Shown here piece by piece: positions 20,451-32,500 of a DNA stretch of 64,000 bases. Made by a program: the position numbers and the translations under genes. Positions within the stretch are counted from its first letter, which is position 1, and each line of letters begins with the position of its first letter. Source of the stretch: Chrysoporthe austroafricana (lineage: Eukaryota; Ascomycota; Sordariomycetes; Diaporthales; Cryphonectriaceae); the NCBI GenBank assembly GCA_001051155.2, contig JYIP02000007.1:1738342-1802341 (forward strand), in the 5' to 3' direction. Under the pieces are notes generated by a model. It saw only the letters and a program-made list of their open reading frames with translations, had not been told where the DNA came from and made no database searches.

Positions 20451-22760
20451 GCTTTGAATCGAAATAAGTAAGTAATTAGTTTTTATATCGATTATACCAA
20501 AATTATATGCAATCGCTTTTCCTTTTATAATATTGAATTTATAAAGATTTTTCTTTTGCGTTTAAGGAATCTGTTCTTTATTAATGATTTCTGGCAAAAT
20601 AAAATTCCTTTATGCATTGCTATTCAAGAATGCGCTATATCGCTGCCTATTAATATATGCATTTAATATAATATATTTCTCGTTTTCTTTCGTAATTGCA
20701 TATAAGGACCTTATAATCCTGATCGGCTATTATCCCGTTATAAGCAATTCTTCCCTTTTAGGATATTTTGAGCTTTTCTTGCTACTTGCCGTATTAGCTT
20801 TCGTATTTGGCTTTGGCCATACTGCTTTGCCTTTTTAGCCTTTTGCAGTTAGTACTATTCTTTAGCCTTGTTTTGCATATAAATAGAGCATGCCGTAATA
20901 TAGCATTATTCCTATATCGTTCTTCCTTGAATGCATTTTTATAGGCAATTATTAAGTAATCCAATATGGGCATTATTATCTTTAATATGCAAGATTTTTC
21001 TATATTTTTTTCGGGATTTTATAATGGATTGGATTAATTAATCCTATTCCTTAATTAAGAACTAATTATATTTGATTTTCTTGCTAAAATATATCTAGCA
21101 ATTATAATAAATATAATATATTTAAGCAAGTTTATAATAACGAAAGTATAAATAATTAATTTATATATTTTTTTAAAGCTTATATTTATTATTCTGGAAT
21201 AGGATGCTTTAGAAAAATTTTTGTAAAGTAAGTTTATAAACGAAATATTTAATTTTCGTATATTTGGTTATCCAGTTACCGTATTTCTATTACGGTTAAT
21301 TTATTCTGGGATTGCTATACTCTTCTAATTCCTTTCCGAATATAAGGATTAATAGGTTATTTAATTATCGATTTTGCAATATTATAATGCTAAGTATTAG
21401 TATTATTATATTTTGGGTTCCGAATTCTCTTTCTATTATTGCTTCCTATTGCCTTTCAAAGTAGTAATTCAGAAAGAATTTTCTTAAATCTTCTTCCTTA
21501 GCATTGAGAAGGTTATTTGAATAATCGGAATCGCTATTATTTATAACCGTATTATAAAATAAGCCTTTTTTTCTTATAGCGAATTATCTTTATCCTTTAA
21601 ATTTGCGCAAGAATTATTCTAAACTTTCTTTTGCCAAGAAATATAATAAGCAGTAATCTTAATAGCAGGCTATCCAGCTTATACTACTATAATTAAGGTT
21701 TATTGCTTGCTCTAACAAAGTATTTTTTGTTTAGCTAATTAAATTCTTATCGCTAAGCAATATTAATTTATTTTTCTAAAACTAGCTTCTATTTTCGTTT
21801 CCTTTTTTCTTAATAATAATTACAAGCAATATAGCCTTTCTTGCCGCAATTATAGCAAGTAATCCCTTTGCGTTATTCTCGCATAAAGGCGTTTAATTCT
21901 ATAAGTCTAGTATATATTATACTTAAATAGGCTATACTATTCCGGGTTTTCTATTAAAACTTGCGCTTCTCTGAATTAAGTTAATATTTTAAGGCGCTAT
22001 TATAGTTCTTTTATTATTACTAGCGCCGCTCGTAAAATCGGTTATCGATACGGATTGCCTTATTAATAAATTCGCTAAGTTTTTCAGGTCGGTTTTCTTT
22101 ATAGAGTTCGTCTTTAACTTCTTTTTTAAATCCCGCATAATAGGTATTTATAAGAAATTTATCCTTATAGTCGAGATAAGCGATAATTTATTAGAATTTG
22201 GCCGTATAATCCGCGGCCGAGCTGGTTTATTATAGTATTTCCAATTGCCGTATTGCAATGCGCCTCTTATCCGGATTTCCAAAAGTCTTAATAAGAGCTG
22301 ATTCGAAATTAGCATAGCGCTAGAAAACGCGCTTAGTATTTTCGGAACGGAATTCCTCGCTATTATCCAAATAATTTCGGAAAGTCGGTTCCTATTATTG
22401 AAAGGCTATTCTTTCAAAGCAATTTCTTGCGAAATCGATTTTGTTATAAATAGTTCTGAATTGGGTCCCGTAATGCTTGAAATAGGCTTTGAGCTGAATT
22501 AAGAAGGCCTAGAAGTCTTCTCGAGTATTTTTGTAAAGCTTAGGCTTATCAAGCTTGAAAGCTTTAGCTTGCTAGAAAGCGTTAAGACGGATAATTTTAT
22601 TCTTAATTTCTTCAAGCTGCTAGTAAAGGGCTATATTTTATTGCTGGAATTATTCGTTAATAAAGATAGTTAAGGCTTTTTCCTGAAAAGCTTAGTTGCC
22701 GGAAAAGGACGGAATCTGAAACGCTATCGTATTCTTAGTATTGCTTGAAAGGGAATATAC
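20450..22760 (-). pseudogene. A1 gag and protease-region relic
   Basis: The minus strand encodes the gag of family A. The zinc knuckle near 21820-21873 reads CYNCGKKGYIACNY, a CCHC finger with His and last Cys turned to Tyr. Upstream is the capsid-like part that in A3 reads NEPLIDTYYAGLKEEVKDELYKEDRPE. The protease region follows at 20.4-20.9 kb. Directly inside the 5' LTR the element reads TTTTGATAACTCTTATTCAA, shared with A3. Confidence 0.7.
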
Positions 22761-22790
22761 TGAACCGTTCTTGAATAAGAGTTATCAAAA

Positions 22791-23224
22791 TATTATAAAT
22801 GCTGCAGTAATACTGAAATAGCTGTAAAGTCGGAAGGTTTATGCTAGCAAGAACGGTATTAAGTATAGCTTTGAGTTTTAAATACGAAATTACGAGGTAT
22901 TGCGGGGTTTATAAGCTTCTAGTAGCTATTAATAATAGGGTTCAATTGATACTTAAATTGATAATTGAAAAGCTATTACTTTCTATTTTAATAAATATCT
23001 AGTCTTTATATATCCAGCTTTTCAGCCTTGGATTATTAGTTTACTAGATAATCCAATAATTTACGCTTACCGGATTATTGAGTAAGTTAATAATCCTTAT
23101 TTTATTTAACCTTAACTCTGGGCTAATAGTTTTCGGGGTTTCTTTTGAGTAAAGGGGAGGGGGCCGGGCGCTTGAATATCGGATTCCCTTTATTACAACC
23201 CTGGTTCCTTGTCGGGTTATAATA
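22791..23224 (-). repeat. A1 5' LTR (minus orientation)
   Basis: This is the partner of 15952-16385, 434 bp, ending TTATAATA followed by the duplication TTATA. It shows the same internal landmarks (GGTTCAATTGATA, CCGGATTATTGA, GGGGCCGGGCGCTT). Confidence 0.9.
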
Positions 23225-24003
23225 TTATATGGGAACTTCTGAATATGCGCTGCTATTTTTACGAATCTATTACGGCCGAAAAGATTGCTAGGTTCGATAG
23301 CGCTATTCGTATTTTCTTTACGAATAAGGAAATAGATAGCTATAATTTCGTCTATATAGATAGGCTTTAAATCCTTATCGTAAGCGTTAAAGCTATAAGT
23401 ATTGGTTAGAGCTAGGATAAGGCTAATATTAGAAATGCCGGTAACCTGGATTTTTACTTTTTAATTTGCCTTAATGCCCGAATCCTTTTTTCCGAGAATC
23501 TCTATACGCTTTAAGGCTTAGTTAATAGTATTTCTAATACTGTTAAGAAGCTGGCTTAAAAGGAAAGCGTAAACTGGCGGGAAACGAATCTTTATATTAT
23601 TTTCGTTTATTTCGATAAATAAATACTTTTTTCCTTTAATTTTCGTAAAGAGGCTGCTAACAGCTATAAATATTCGGGATTTTCTATTTACTAGAGCGAG
23701 AATAGCTATGCTTTAATGCCTATTTTCAGATCCAGCCGGCAATTCGTATATCGAAATATCGAATGCGAACAAATCCAGTTTTCTCTCTTTATTTCGTATA
23801 CTATTACAATCTATAAATTGCAAGGCTTTATTATTAATTATATTATCCTGAATATCGCTAAAAAGGAGTTTTAGCCTAGTTTGATATATATAGCCCTATT
23901 TCGAATGAAATCCTTAGATAATATCCTTTTCGAGCAGCCTTTCGGTTTCGAAATATTCTGGCGCCTTCAGAGCAAAACAGCAGCAGCAAAGATAACAGAC
24001 TAA
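23225..24003 (+). pseudogene. Helitron helicase relic, C-terminal part
   Basis: This continues the helicase cut at 15951. It includes ARFDSAIRIFFTNKEIDSYN, LFSENLYTLQGLVNS, the block FSLFISYTITIYKLQGF (fungal PIF1-like helicases have a YAITIHKSQG-type motif; His to Tyr by RIP), NIAKKEFQPSLIYIALFRMKSLDNILFEQPFGFEIF, and a stop after AKITD at 24003. The join to the left part across A1 is supported by the TTATA duplication. It has only a few stops, fewer than the N-terminal half. Confidence 0.8.
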
Positions 24004-24149
24004 GTCTATTGCAACGTATAAGTTATATAAGATAAAGAAAAGCGATAAATAGCAAATATTGATAATAAATATTAATAATAAATTCTATTTTCTTTAGCCG
24101 GCTTGTACTAATAGCTATAAACTAAGTTTATATATTTCTGCTAAAAATT

Positions 24150-24900
24150 CTTGCTAACGTTTTCTTTAGCAAGTTTTTCCAGACTGATAAGCTTTCCAGA
24201 CTAGCAAGCCTTTCAGACCAATAAGCCTTTTATCTATATATTCGGCGCAAAAGAATCTTCCGTCTAAATACTATTTGCGGATAAATGCTAGAAGTTAAGC
24301 CGCTTAAAAAGGAGCTTTTACTGGATAGCCTATTTCTGTACCGGCCAGGCTAGCAAGCTTTCCAGGCCGATAAGCCCTTTAGACCGATAAGCCTTCTAAA
24401 CCGATAAGCCCTTTAGACTGATAAGCCCTCTAAACCGATAAGCCTTCCAAATTAGCAAGCCTTTCAGACCGATAGGCCTTTTATTTGTATATTCGGCGCA
24501 AAAGAATCTTCTATCTAAGCATTATTTGCAAATAAATGCTAAAGGTTAAGCCGCTTAAAAAAGAGCTTTTATTATATAGCTTATTTCTATACCGGCTAAG
24601 CCAGCAAGCCTTTTAGGCCGATAAGCTTTCCAGGCCGGCAGGCTATTTATTTGTATGCTTAGCGTAAAAGAATCTTCTATTTAAATACTATTTGCGAATA
24701 AATGCTAGAAGTTAAGCCGCTTAAAAAGGAGCTTTTACTATATAGCCTATTTTTGTACCGGCTAGGCTAGCAAGCCTTCTAAGCCGATAAGCCTTTTAAG
24801 CCGGCAGGCTATCTATCTGTATGCTCGGCGCAAAAGAATCTTCCGTTTAAGCACTATCTGTAAATAAATGCTAGAGGTTAAGCCGCTTAAAAAAAAGCCT
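24150..24900 (+). repeat. Four tandem copies of a 166-bp unit
   Basis: The anchor GCGCAAAAGAATCTT (or RIP variant) recurs at about 24245, 24496, 24661 and 24828. The last two spacings are both 166 bp; the first is 251 bp because short 17-18 bp sub-repeats (CCGATAAGCCYTYTARA) are expanded there. Each unit also holds AAATGCTAGAAGTTAAGCCGCTTAAAAA. It is non-coding as far as I can see. Confidence 0.75.
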
Positions 24901-24935
24901 TTACCGGCCAGACTGGTTATCCTTTTACGCTAGCT

Positions 24936-25032
24936 AGCCTTCCAGCCCAGCCAGCCTTCCAGCCCAGCCAGCCTTCCAGCCCAGCCAGCCCTTTAGCCCA
25001 GCCAGCCTTCCAGCCCAGCCAGCCTTCTAGCC
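24936..25032 (+). repeat. 17-bp minisatellite, about six copies
   Basis: The unit AGCCTTCCAGCCCAGCC is repeated at 24936, 24953, 24970, 24987, 25004 and, partially, 25021. Copies are nearly identical, with C/T changes in the fourth and sixth. It is C-rich and not RIP-decayed, unlike the 166-bp array just left of it. Confidence 0.85.
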
Positions 25033-25618
25033 TCTATACCGGCCAGACCAGAGGCGTATATAGCGAGAGAATCAGAATAGCGCTTGCGAACGCAGGCCGG
25101 CGAAAACTGCGGGATGCCGTAAGCAGCGCGTAGTTTCGGCTCGCGTTCTATAGCAGGCCAGGCGCTATTCGGTTCTTGAGCTTAAGCTCGAAATCGCTCG
25201 CGATTTTCGCTATATCGGCAATGCCCTGGCAATCTGAGCTCTCGAAGCTTTGCTTAGGGCTGACAACCTTGCGTTGGCTGTAGGAATATTATCGTAATAA
25301 AGGCTCGAGAGCTGCATCCAGGATATCCGTATTTCGAAACTCTGGCCGCTCTCGTAACAATAAGGTTCCCTATATCAGCAGCTGCAATTCTCTATACTAA
25401 ATGCAGTCGAGACTCTTTAAGAGCTGTCTCGGCCGATAGCATTCCAGCTTCCTTGCAAAGGATACGGTTCGGTATTATTCGATAGACTAGTAGAATAGCC
25501 CGGCAAGCGCTATTGAGCATCCGCTATATCTCTCCGACCTTTCTGCTTATATACGCGCGAACTGCCGGGGCGTAGCAAGGCTTGTTTCGGCTATTAAGCC
25601 GCAGCCCGGGCATTCTAA
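25033..25618. other. GC-rich, non-RIP segment without ORF
   Basis: About 585 bp of near-normal GC with intact CpA and TpG. I find no ORF with family features and no tRNA or rRNA. It could be a captured host segment inside the Helitron or its 3' non-coding region. Confidence 0.4.
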
Positions 25619-25677
25619 TTACCCCCCTTCCCGATTACCTTATCTAACTATATAAAATATATTATATATATATACAT

Positions 25678-25970
25678 TTATTCTTCTACTATATTAGCTA
25701 TTACAATACAGTCCTCTTTAATACTAGATAAATTGCTATCGCTTTTTTCGCTAGTATTGTCAAATAGTCAATTAGCTTCAATTTGAGCCTTACGTATATT
25801 CTTAATCGAAGCAAATATCGAATTAAGGTTTATTTCAACCCTTTTCCTTTTACTAGGCCTGCTAGATTCAGCTTGCTATTCCAAAGCTTTTACTTTTTGT
25901 AAAGCACTAGCTAATAGAATATCTTTCTCTTTAAAGCTTTTATTAATCTGAATAGTTTTGAAATGCTAAT
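25678..25970 (-). pseudogene. C-terminal fragment, possibly of a pogo/mariner-type transposase
   Basis: The minus strand, ending with TAA at 25678-25680, reads NKSFKEKDILLASALQKVKALE, then SSRPSKRKRVEINLNSIFASIKNIRKAQIEAN and a Ser/Asp tail. A short coiled coil, a basic RPSKRKR patch and an NIRKAQIEA segment are like the C-terminus of fungal DDE transposases of the pogo/Fot1 group. Two in-frame stops fit RIP of Gln and Trp. The DDE catalytic core is not seen, so the family call is tentative. Confidence 0.4.
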
Positions 25971-26336
25971 ATTGAAAATATTTAAGCTTATATAAGAGGG
26001 CGAATATCGGTATAAGATAAATATAAAAGTATATAGATTAAAGGTAAATATTCGGCTTAAACAATTATATAAGTATAGATAAAGAGGAGATAAGAAAAGG
26101 GTTGATTTCTGTTATATTAGTTGTTATATTATCGTTGTTTTTTTTTTTCTTTCTATCTATCGAGAGTAAGCGGAAGGCGAAATATATATATTTGAAATCT
26201 CTATCTTTCTCGAATATTCTTTGCCACTTGATTTATAATTATAAGCTATATTTATAAGCATTTATCAGCTTATTATAAATTAAAGTTGCATTTGTATTAT
26301 TTGGTTTATCCGTTCAAAAGCAATAGTATTATAACC
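25971..26336. other. AT-rich spacer, target of A2
   Basis: No gene is recognised. It includes a T-run near 26140 and ends at AATAG (26332-26336), the left copy of the A2 target duplication. Its continuation lies beyond A2, from 44309. Confidence 0.4.
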
Positions 26337-26772
26337 CAATATAGGAATGGCCCGCTAGCATACCGAAAGCAAGAAGAACTAATAGGCCAGCTTGTATAAC
26401 AACCTTATTAAGGAATACCCGCAAGGATTATATATTCCAGAGTTAAAGGTTAGACCGATAGAATCGCTATCGGTCTTAACGGTCCTGAATGGACCGACAA
26501 TAGCGATAACGGTCCTATCGGTCCAGAATTAAAAAGCCGGATATATAAGGGAAAGATATTTACCAGATAAATTATTATAGCTTTTCAGTCGTAAATCTAA
26601 ATACTACTTAAGCCTTATTATACTTTCAAATAATAGCCTTATAGGCTTATAAATATTGCGAACGTTTATTAAATAAGTTTCTAATATTCAAAGTTATATT
26701 TAGTACCGCTTTTGCTAATATAAACCTTTTAACTTTATAGTTTATCTTAGGATTGCTATAGCGTTTATAATA
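26337..26772 (+). repeat. A2 5' LTR
   Basis: It starts TATTATAACCCAATATAGG and ends GCGTTTATAATA. GACCGATAG (26453-26461) and CTATCGGTC (26467-26475) are a perfect 9-bp inverted repeat around AATCG, followed by more GGTCC/GGACC half-palindromes up to 26525. Confidence 0.9.
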
Positions 26773-26789
26773 TTTTTACGATTTTTATT

Positions 26790-28120
26790 TAAGAACGGTT
26801 TAATATATACTTTTTAAATAATATTGGAAATACGATAACGCTTTAAACCTTATCTTTTTCCAGCAATTAAGCTATTTAAGAAAAAGCTTTAACTATCTTT
26901 ACTAACGAATAGTTCTAATAATAAAATATAGCCTTATATTAGCAGCTTAAGGAAATCAAAAATAAGGTTTACCGCTTTAATGCTTTCTAGCAAGCTAAAG
27001 CTTTCAAGCTTAATAAGCCTAGGCTTTATAAAGGCATTCGGGAAGATTTCCAAGCCTTCTTGATTTAGCTTAAAGCTTATTTCAAATATTATAGCGCTTA
27101 ATTCAGGATTATTTACGACAAGATTGATTTTGCGAGAAGCTGCTTTAAAAAGACAGCTTTTCAATAATAAAAGCTAACTTTCCGCAATTATCTAAATAAT
27201 AACGAAAATTTCCGTTCTGAAAATATTAAGCGTATTTTTCAGCATTATGCTAATTTTGAATTAGCCTTTATTAAGATTTTTAAGGATCCGGATAAGAGAT
27301 ATATTATAATACGGCAATTGGAAGCATTTCGATAAACCGGCTTAACCGCAAATTATATAGCTAAATTCAAGCAGATTATCGCTTATTTCGATTACGAAAA
27401 CGAACCCCTTATAAATACTTATTATATAGGACTTAAGGAAAAAGTTAAAGACGAGCTCTATAAGGAAAACCGATTCGAAAAACTTAGTGAATTTATTAAT
27501 AAAGCAGTCCGTATCGATAACCGGCTTTACGAACGATACTAATAACGATAGAGGAACTATAATAGCGTTTCGAAATACTAACCTAATTTAAAGAAATGCA
27601 AGTTCTAGCAGAAAAACCGAAATAATACGGCTTATTCAAATACAATATATATTAAATTTATAGAATTAAATATTTTAATACGAGAATAATGCAAGGGAAT
27701 TACTTATTATAATTGCGATAAGAAAAGATATATTATATGCAATTATTATTAGGAAAAGAAGAAACGAGATTAGAAGCTAATCCCGGAAAAATAAGTTAAT
27801 ATCGCTTAGCAATAAGAACCCAATTAGCTAGATAATAATATTTTACCGGAATAAGCAGCAGATTTTGGCTATAATAGCATAAGCTGGATAGCTTGCTATT
27901 AAAACTATTGCTTATTATATTTCTTAGCGAAAGAAAGTTTAAAATAGTTCTTATACAAACTTAAAGAATAAAAGCAACTTGCTATAAGAAAAAAAAGCCT
28001 TATTTACGATACGGCTATAAATAATAGCGATTCCGATTATTTAAATAACCTTTTAAATGCTAAGGAAAAAGACTTAAAAAGGTTTCTTTTAAACTATTAT
28101 TTCGATTAGCGATAAGATGC
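26790..28120 (+). pseudogene. A2 gag relic
   Basis: Reading through RIP stops gives the family A gag: QAKAFKLNKPRLYKGI-like start, a capsid-like region with NEPLINTYYIGLKEKVKDELYKENR and FINKAVRIDNRLYERY, then a zinc knuckle at about 27700-27760 reading CKGITYYNCDKKRYIICNYY. The CCHC pattern is lost by Cys and His to Tyr changes. It aligns throughout with A3 (61.3-62.5 kb). Confidence 0.75.
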
Positions 28121-28129
28121 AATAGTAGA

Positions 28130-29128
28130 AAACGAAATAAGCATTTAACAAATAAGCATATTTATATTTAATATTATATCTGGAAAAACGATATTGCAAA
28201 ATAAATAGCTAAATAACTTGCCAACCTTTATATTCGAAAAAGAACTTAATACGGAAATAAAGGAAATAATTACCTGGCACGCAAAATAGGAATAACCAAA
28301 ATAAGATAATTAAATATCCAAATATATGAAAATTAAGCATTTTATTTACGGGCTTATATTATAAGAATTCTTCCAAAGCATCCTATTCTAAAATAGCAAA
28401 TATAGATTTCAGGAAAATAAAAGGATTAATTATTTATACTCTTGCTATTACGAACTTACTTGAATATATTATATTTATTATAACTGCTAGATATATTTTA
28501 ATAAGAAAGTTAAATATAATTAGTTTTCAATTAAAGAATAAAACTAATTAATTTAACTTATTCTAGAATTCCGAAAAAAGTATAGAAAAGTCCTATATAT
28601 TAAGAATAATAATGCTTATATTGGATTACTTAACAATTATCCGTAAAAATACATTTAAGGAAAAACGATATAAGAATAATATTACATTATAGCATATTCT
28701 ATTTATATACAAAATAAAGCTAAAAAATAATATCGATTGCAAAAAGCTAAGAAAGCAAAGCAATATAGCTAAAGCTAAGCGCGAAAGCTAGCAAAGCAAG
28801 CAGCAAGAAAAGCTTAGAATATTTTAAAAAGGAAAGATCGCTTATAATAAGATAATAGCCGATCAGAATTACGAAATCCTTATACGCAATTACGAAAGAA
28901 AACGAGAAATATATTATACTAAACGCATATATTAACGGGTAACGATATAATGCACTTTTGAATAATAGCGTATAAAGGAATTTCATTTTATTAAAAATCG
29001 TTAATAAGGAATAAATTCCTTAAATATAGAAAAAAGATCTTTACAAACTTAATATTATAAAAAGAAAAGCGATTGCATATAACTTTAATATAATCGATAT
29101 AAAAATTAATTATTTATTTATTTCGATT
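28130..29128 (+). pseudogene. A2 gag-pol linker and protease start, cut by B1
   Basis: This + strand stretch encodes Lys/Gln-rich linker sequence, then YINGQRYNALLNNSVQRNFI, where an aspartic protease has LLDSG. The Asp-Ser-Gly is lost. The segment ends at GATTT (29124-29128), the target site of B1, and continues at 39779. The opposite-strand hydrophobic ORF here is a shadow. Confidence 0.6.
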
Positions 29129-29338
29129 TTAATAGCAAAACTTATAAATGTAATAAATTTATAATGGATTTACTTAATAAATTTATAATAAATCCCTTAA
29201 TAAATACGCAATGAATTTATTAAATAAATATTATACTTTTACCGGAAGGCTTATATAATGCTTTAATATGCTTTTAACGTAAATTACTTTTTTAAGAAAA
29301 TTATATTTTATAATATATTTTTAATACATTTATTATTA
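29129..29338 (+). repeat. B1 5' LTR
   Basis: It is 210 bp, starting TAATAGCAAAACTTATAAA (TGATAGC in the less mutated B2 LTR) and ending TTTATTATTA. Landmarks are ACGCAATGAATTTA and TTTACCGGAAGGCTTATATAATGC. Confidence 0.85.
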
Positions 29339-29384
29339 ATTAATAATTACATTTTATACGCTTTTGCTACGTAATCGGGTTTCG

Positions 29385-29530
29385 ATTATCGGCTTTATAA
29401 AACAATAGTTTCTATAAGAATATCGGTTTTATAAAATAACGGCTTTTATAAAAATATCGGCTCTATAAAATATCGGCTTTTATAAGAATATCGGTTCTAT
29501 AAAATATCGGCTTTTATAGAAATAATATTC
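29385..29530 (+). repeat. B1 leader minisatellite
   Basis: About five diverged repeats of a 27-29 bp unit built on ATCGGYTTTATAAAATA and ATCGGCTTTTATAARAAT. The same block follows the 5' LTR in B3 (about 44815-44950) and B2 (about 45830-45960), so it belongs to the element. Confidence 0.65.
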
Positions 29531-29579
29531 TTATAAGAAATATTATAATTATTTATCAATAATTTATTGCTAATTCATT

Positions 29580-32500
29580 ATAGCAATTACTAGCAATAAT
29601 ATTTTATTATTACGGCTTATTGATTATATTGAAATTAAATATCTTATCCAAATATATAAATTTATATAAGCTTTGAATAATTCTGAAAAGAAGGATTGGG
29701 TTATATTGGATATTAAAATCTTTTTCGAAATTGCATATACTTTTATTAATTAGAAATTTTTAGCCGATCGATACGAAAAAGCAAAGCAGAACTTTAAGGA
29801 AGCTAATATACTTTTGTAAAAAGCAAAGGTATAAGTAATTAAGTAAGAATAGCCTTTATTGTTTAAGCAATAAATTTAAAAGGGAAAAAAGTCGAATTTC
29901 GATAAAAATTTATTTTAGTAAATAAGAAAGAATAATATATTCTAGGAAGATTTTTCTAAATATTGCAAATTTCGATAGCTTATCGAAATAATAATGGAAA
30001 AAGAATAATAATAAATATTTATAGAAATAAATAAGAGCAAAAATACTTTTCGATTTAATAATCCGGAAAATTTATTAGAAAAATTAGCTTAATAATAATT
30101 TATTAAAAATCGAAAATATTATATATTTAAATATATTAATATTAATAACGGAATTAAATATATTTATTTATTATAATATTCGACCGAAAATTCAGATTTT
30201 AGATTTATTAATAAATCCGAGAATTTTTTAATTATAATAAGAAAAATAGATAAAAGCAAAAGAAAATAATTAATTTTAAGAAATAAGCGTATTTTTTCTT
30301 CTTTAATAAGAATTTAAAATCGAAATATTTTCAGATAAAATTCTATTATAGCTATTTCGGCTAATCTTATAAACTTTATAGCAAAAAGTATATTAATGCT
30401 TTAATCAGGTTTATCGGATTATTTATAGCTTTTCGGGAAAGAAAATTATAAAGAAAAAAGATTAAATAAAAGAAAATCGAATAATTTTATTATTATCCTT
30501 TAAAAATACCCGACTTTTTCTTCCTTAATTATTAGCTTATTAAACCAGTTTTTATAGCAACTCGAAATAAAAGCAATTTATTAAAACGGCTTTATTTCGA
30601 AAAAAGCAATATATATTAAATTTAAGAAAATATTCCGATTATAATAAACTTTTAATATATAAGCGCTTTAATTGGAATTTATTAAAAAATTCCTTTCCGT
30701 TTCAGCCGCGAAATACTATATTAATAACGGATATCGCTTTACCAAACTAGTATTTCCTAATATTAAAGAATATATCCGGCAAATATTTATATTAAAAGCA
30801 AGAAATTAATTAAATTAAAGATTATTTTCGGGCTTTAAGCTAAATATTGAAATTAACCTTAATTTATAAGAAAAATTAATCGGTAAGCCAGATAAATTAT
30901 TAGATTTATCGGATTTTAATAATAATAAAAGCAATAATTTTCGAAATTTATTATTTAGCTATAAGCAATTTAAAGATTTTTAAGTATATTAATCTGATTT
31001 ATTTAAACTTATAGCATTGCCCGTTAATATTAATAGGGAATTTAAAGATATAATTATAAAGCAATTTCGATTTTACGAAAACTAGAATAATTATATTTAT
31101 TACAAATAATAAAATTATTATTTAAAAAGACTTTCAAGCTTTTATAAACCAATATGAAATATATATAACTAGAAATACAAAATGCGCTAAATATTTTAAT
31201 TTCTATTTATTTGCTTGCTTAATTAGAATAATATATACTTAATTCTATTTTATATTATTTTTTTAAAAGCATAAAGATTTTACTTTATATAAATATAATT
31301 AAAGCTAATAAAAGAAATAATTAAAAAGAGATTTTTTTATATTGCGGAAAATTATAAAAAACTTATTAAATGCTTAATAATATTCCAGAAAAAATATACG
31401 AAATAATTATAATATTCTGGAATTTATTTATTATATTTATCGATTTATTAAACTAACCGAATATCCAAATTCGTATTTAGCTAGAAATATTTAAGATCGG
31501 ATTAATAAAGAATTAATAATTAAATATTTCGACAGATTTAATCGAAATAAAAATACGAAAAATTTCGAAAAACGTTTCAAAGCGAAATAAGAAATATAGT
31601 ATATTTTCGAATCAGATTGTATAATAAAATTATTTCGTAAACCTATATAACCGGTATAGAAAGTTATATAATCGGCTATTAATCTTTCTAATATTAATAT
31701 TTATTTCCTAATTAATATATTCCCAAAATGCTTTAAAAAATTCAGACTTTAAAGATTTGAATATTTATTTTGCCCGATAAAGATATTTAATTAGCCAAAT
31801 TTATCTAAAAGCATTGAATATATCCCGGAATACGAATTTTGAAAGCTTTTATTAAAATAATAGCGAAAGCTAATAAATATTCGGAATTAATTACGAGAAC
31901 GGATAGCCAGATAATAAAATATCTTTAATATAATTAAGAAAATATTAATTAATATTATAAATAATAGCAGAAATTTAATTTCAAAAAACCGAAATTTCCA
32001 ATTGCGCTTTTATTATTAATTTGTATAAAAGGATATTAGAAAATATTTTATTCAATTAATTTTAGCAAATTTCAATATTAATAATAGAAAATTGCAATAT
32101 AATTTAAATAAAGAAAATAAGCTAAGTCGAAAAGGCTATTTCTTTATAAATAACGATTTGTTTATAGCGAATAGCAATAAATAAAATAAAAAAACCGAAA
32201 ATAGCGAAAACTTATAAAAGCAAAAGAATAAGTTAGAAAAATAAGCTAATAAGAAAAATATAATAATCGAAAATAATATTTAAATTTTTCGAGTTAAAAA
32301 AATAAAATTATCGGTAAATAAAAGCATATTCTATATTAAGTATTTTATATAACTATTTAATTAGCTATAGAATTTTCTTAAAATTAATATATAGAAAAGA
32401 AAAATTTTGGAATATAATATTCTTATACTTATAATTAAACTTTATTATAGCAGCAGCTATACGTATATAAGAATTGCAGCCAAAATATATCCGAATAAGC

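Larger units (their letters stand above)
15952..23224 (-). mobile_element. Complete Gypsy family A element (A1), minus strand
   Basis: This 7273-bp LTR retrotransposon has two 434-bp LTRs (15952-16385 and 22791-23224) and a perfect duplication TTATA (15947-15951 and 23225-23229). The order on the minus strand is LTR, gag, protease, RT, RNase H, integrase, chromodomain, antisense ORF, LTR. This is Ty3/Gypsy order and marks a chromovirus. All frames are broken by RIP. It lies inside the helicase of a Helitron whose reading resumes right after it. Confidence 0.9.
23225..25618 (+). mobile_element. Helitron, right part
   Basis: After the helicase stop come about 1 kb of tandem repeats (24.15-25.03 kb) and about 560 bp of GC-rich DNA that is not RIP-mutated. 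A possible 3' end is CTAA at 25615-25618 followed by T. It is preceded by the hairpin CGGCTATTAAGCCG (25589-25602) and a near-complementary TGCCGGGG/CCCGGGCA pair. Helitrons end in CTRR after a hairpin; the match is fair, not proof. Confidence 0.5.

Noticed and set aside
20584..20838. Hydrophobic ORF repeated opposite to the gag/protease region in A1 (and at 28747-28986 in A2, 63198-63485 in A3)
   Set aside because: It mirrors the coding strand of the protease region in each copy. Its conservation follows from the true frame, and Lys-rich sense codons give hydrophobic antisense residues in AT-rich DNA.
24150..25032. Possible CRISPR-like array
   Set aside because: Repeats are direct tandem units of 166 and 17 bp without unique spacers, and the organism is a fungus.
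26934..27164. 76-codon minus-strand ORF in A2 gag
   Set aside because: It is a shadow of the gag capsid-like frame on the + strand.
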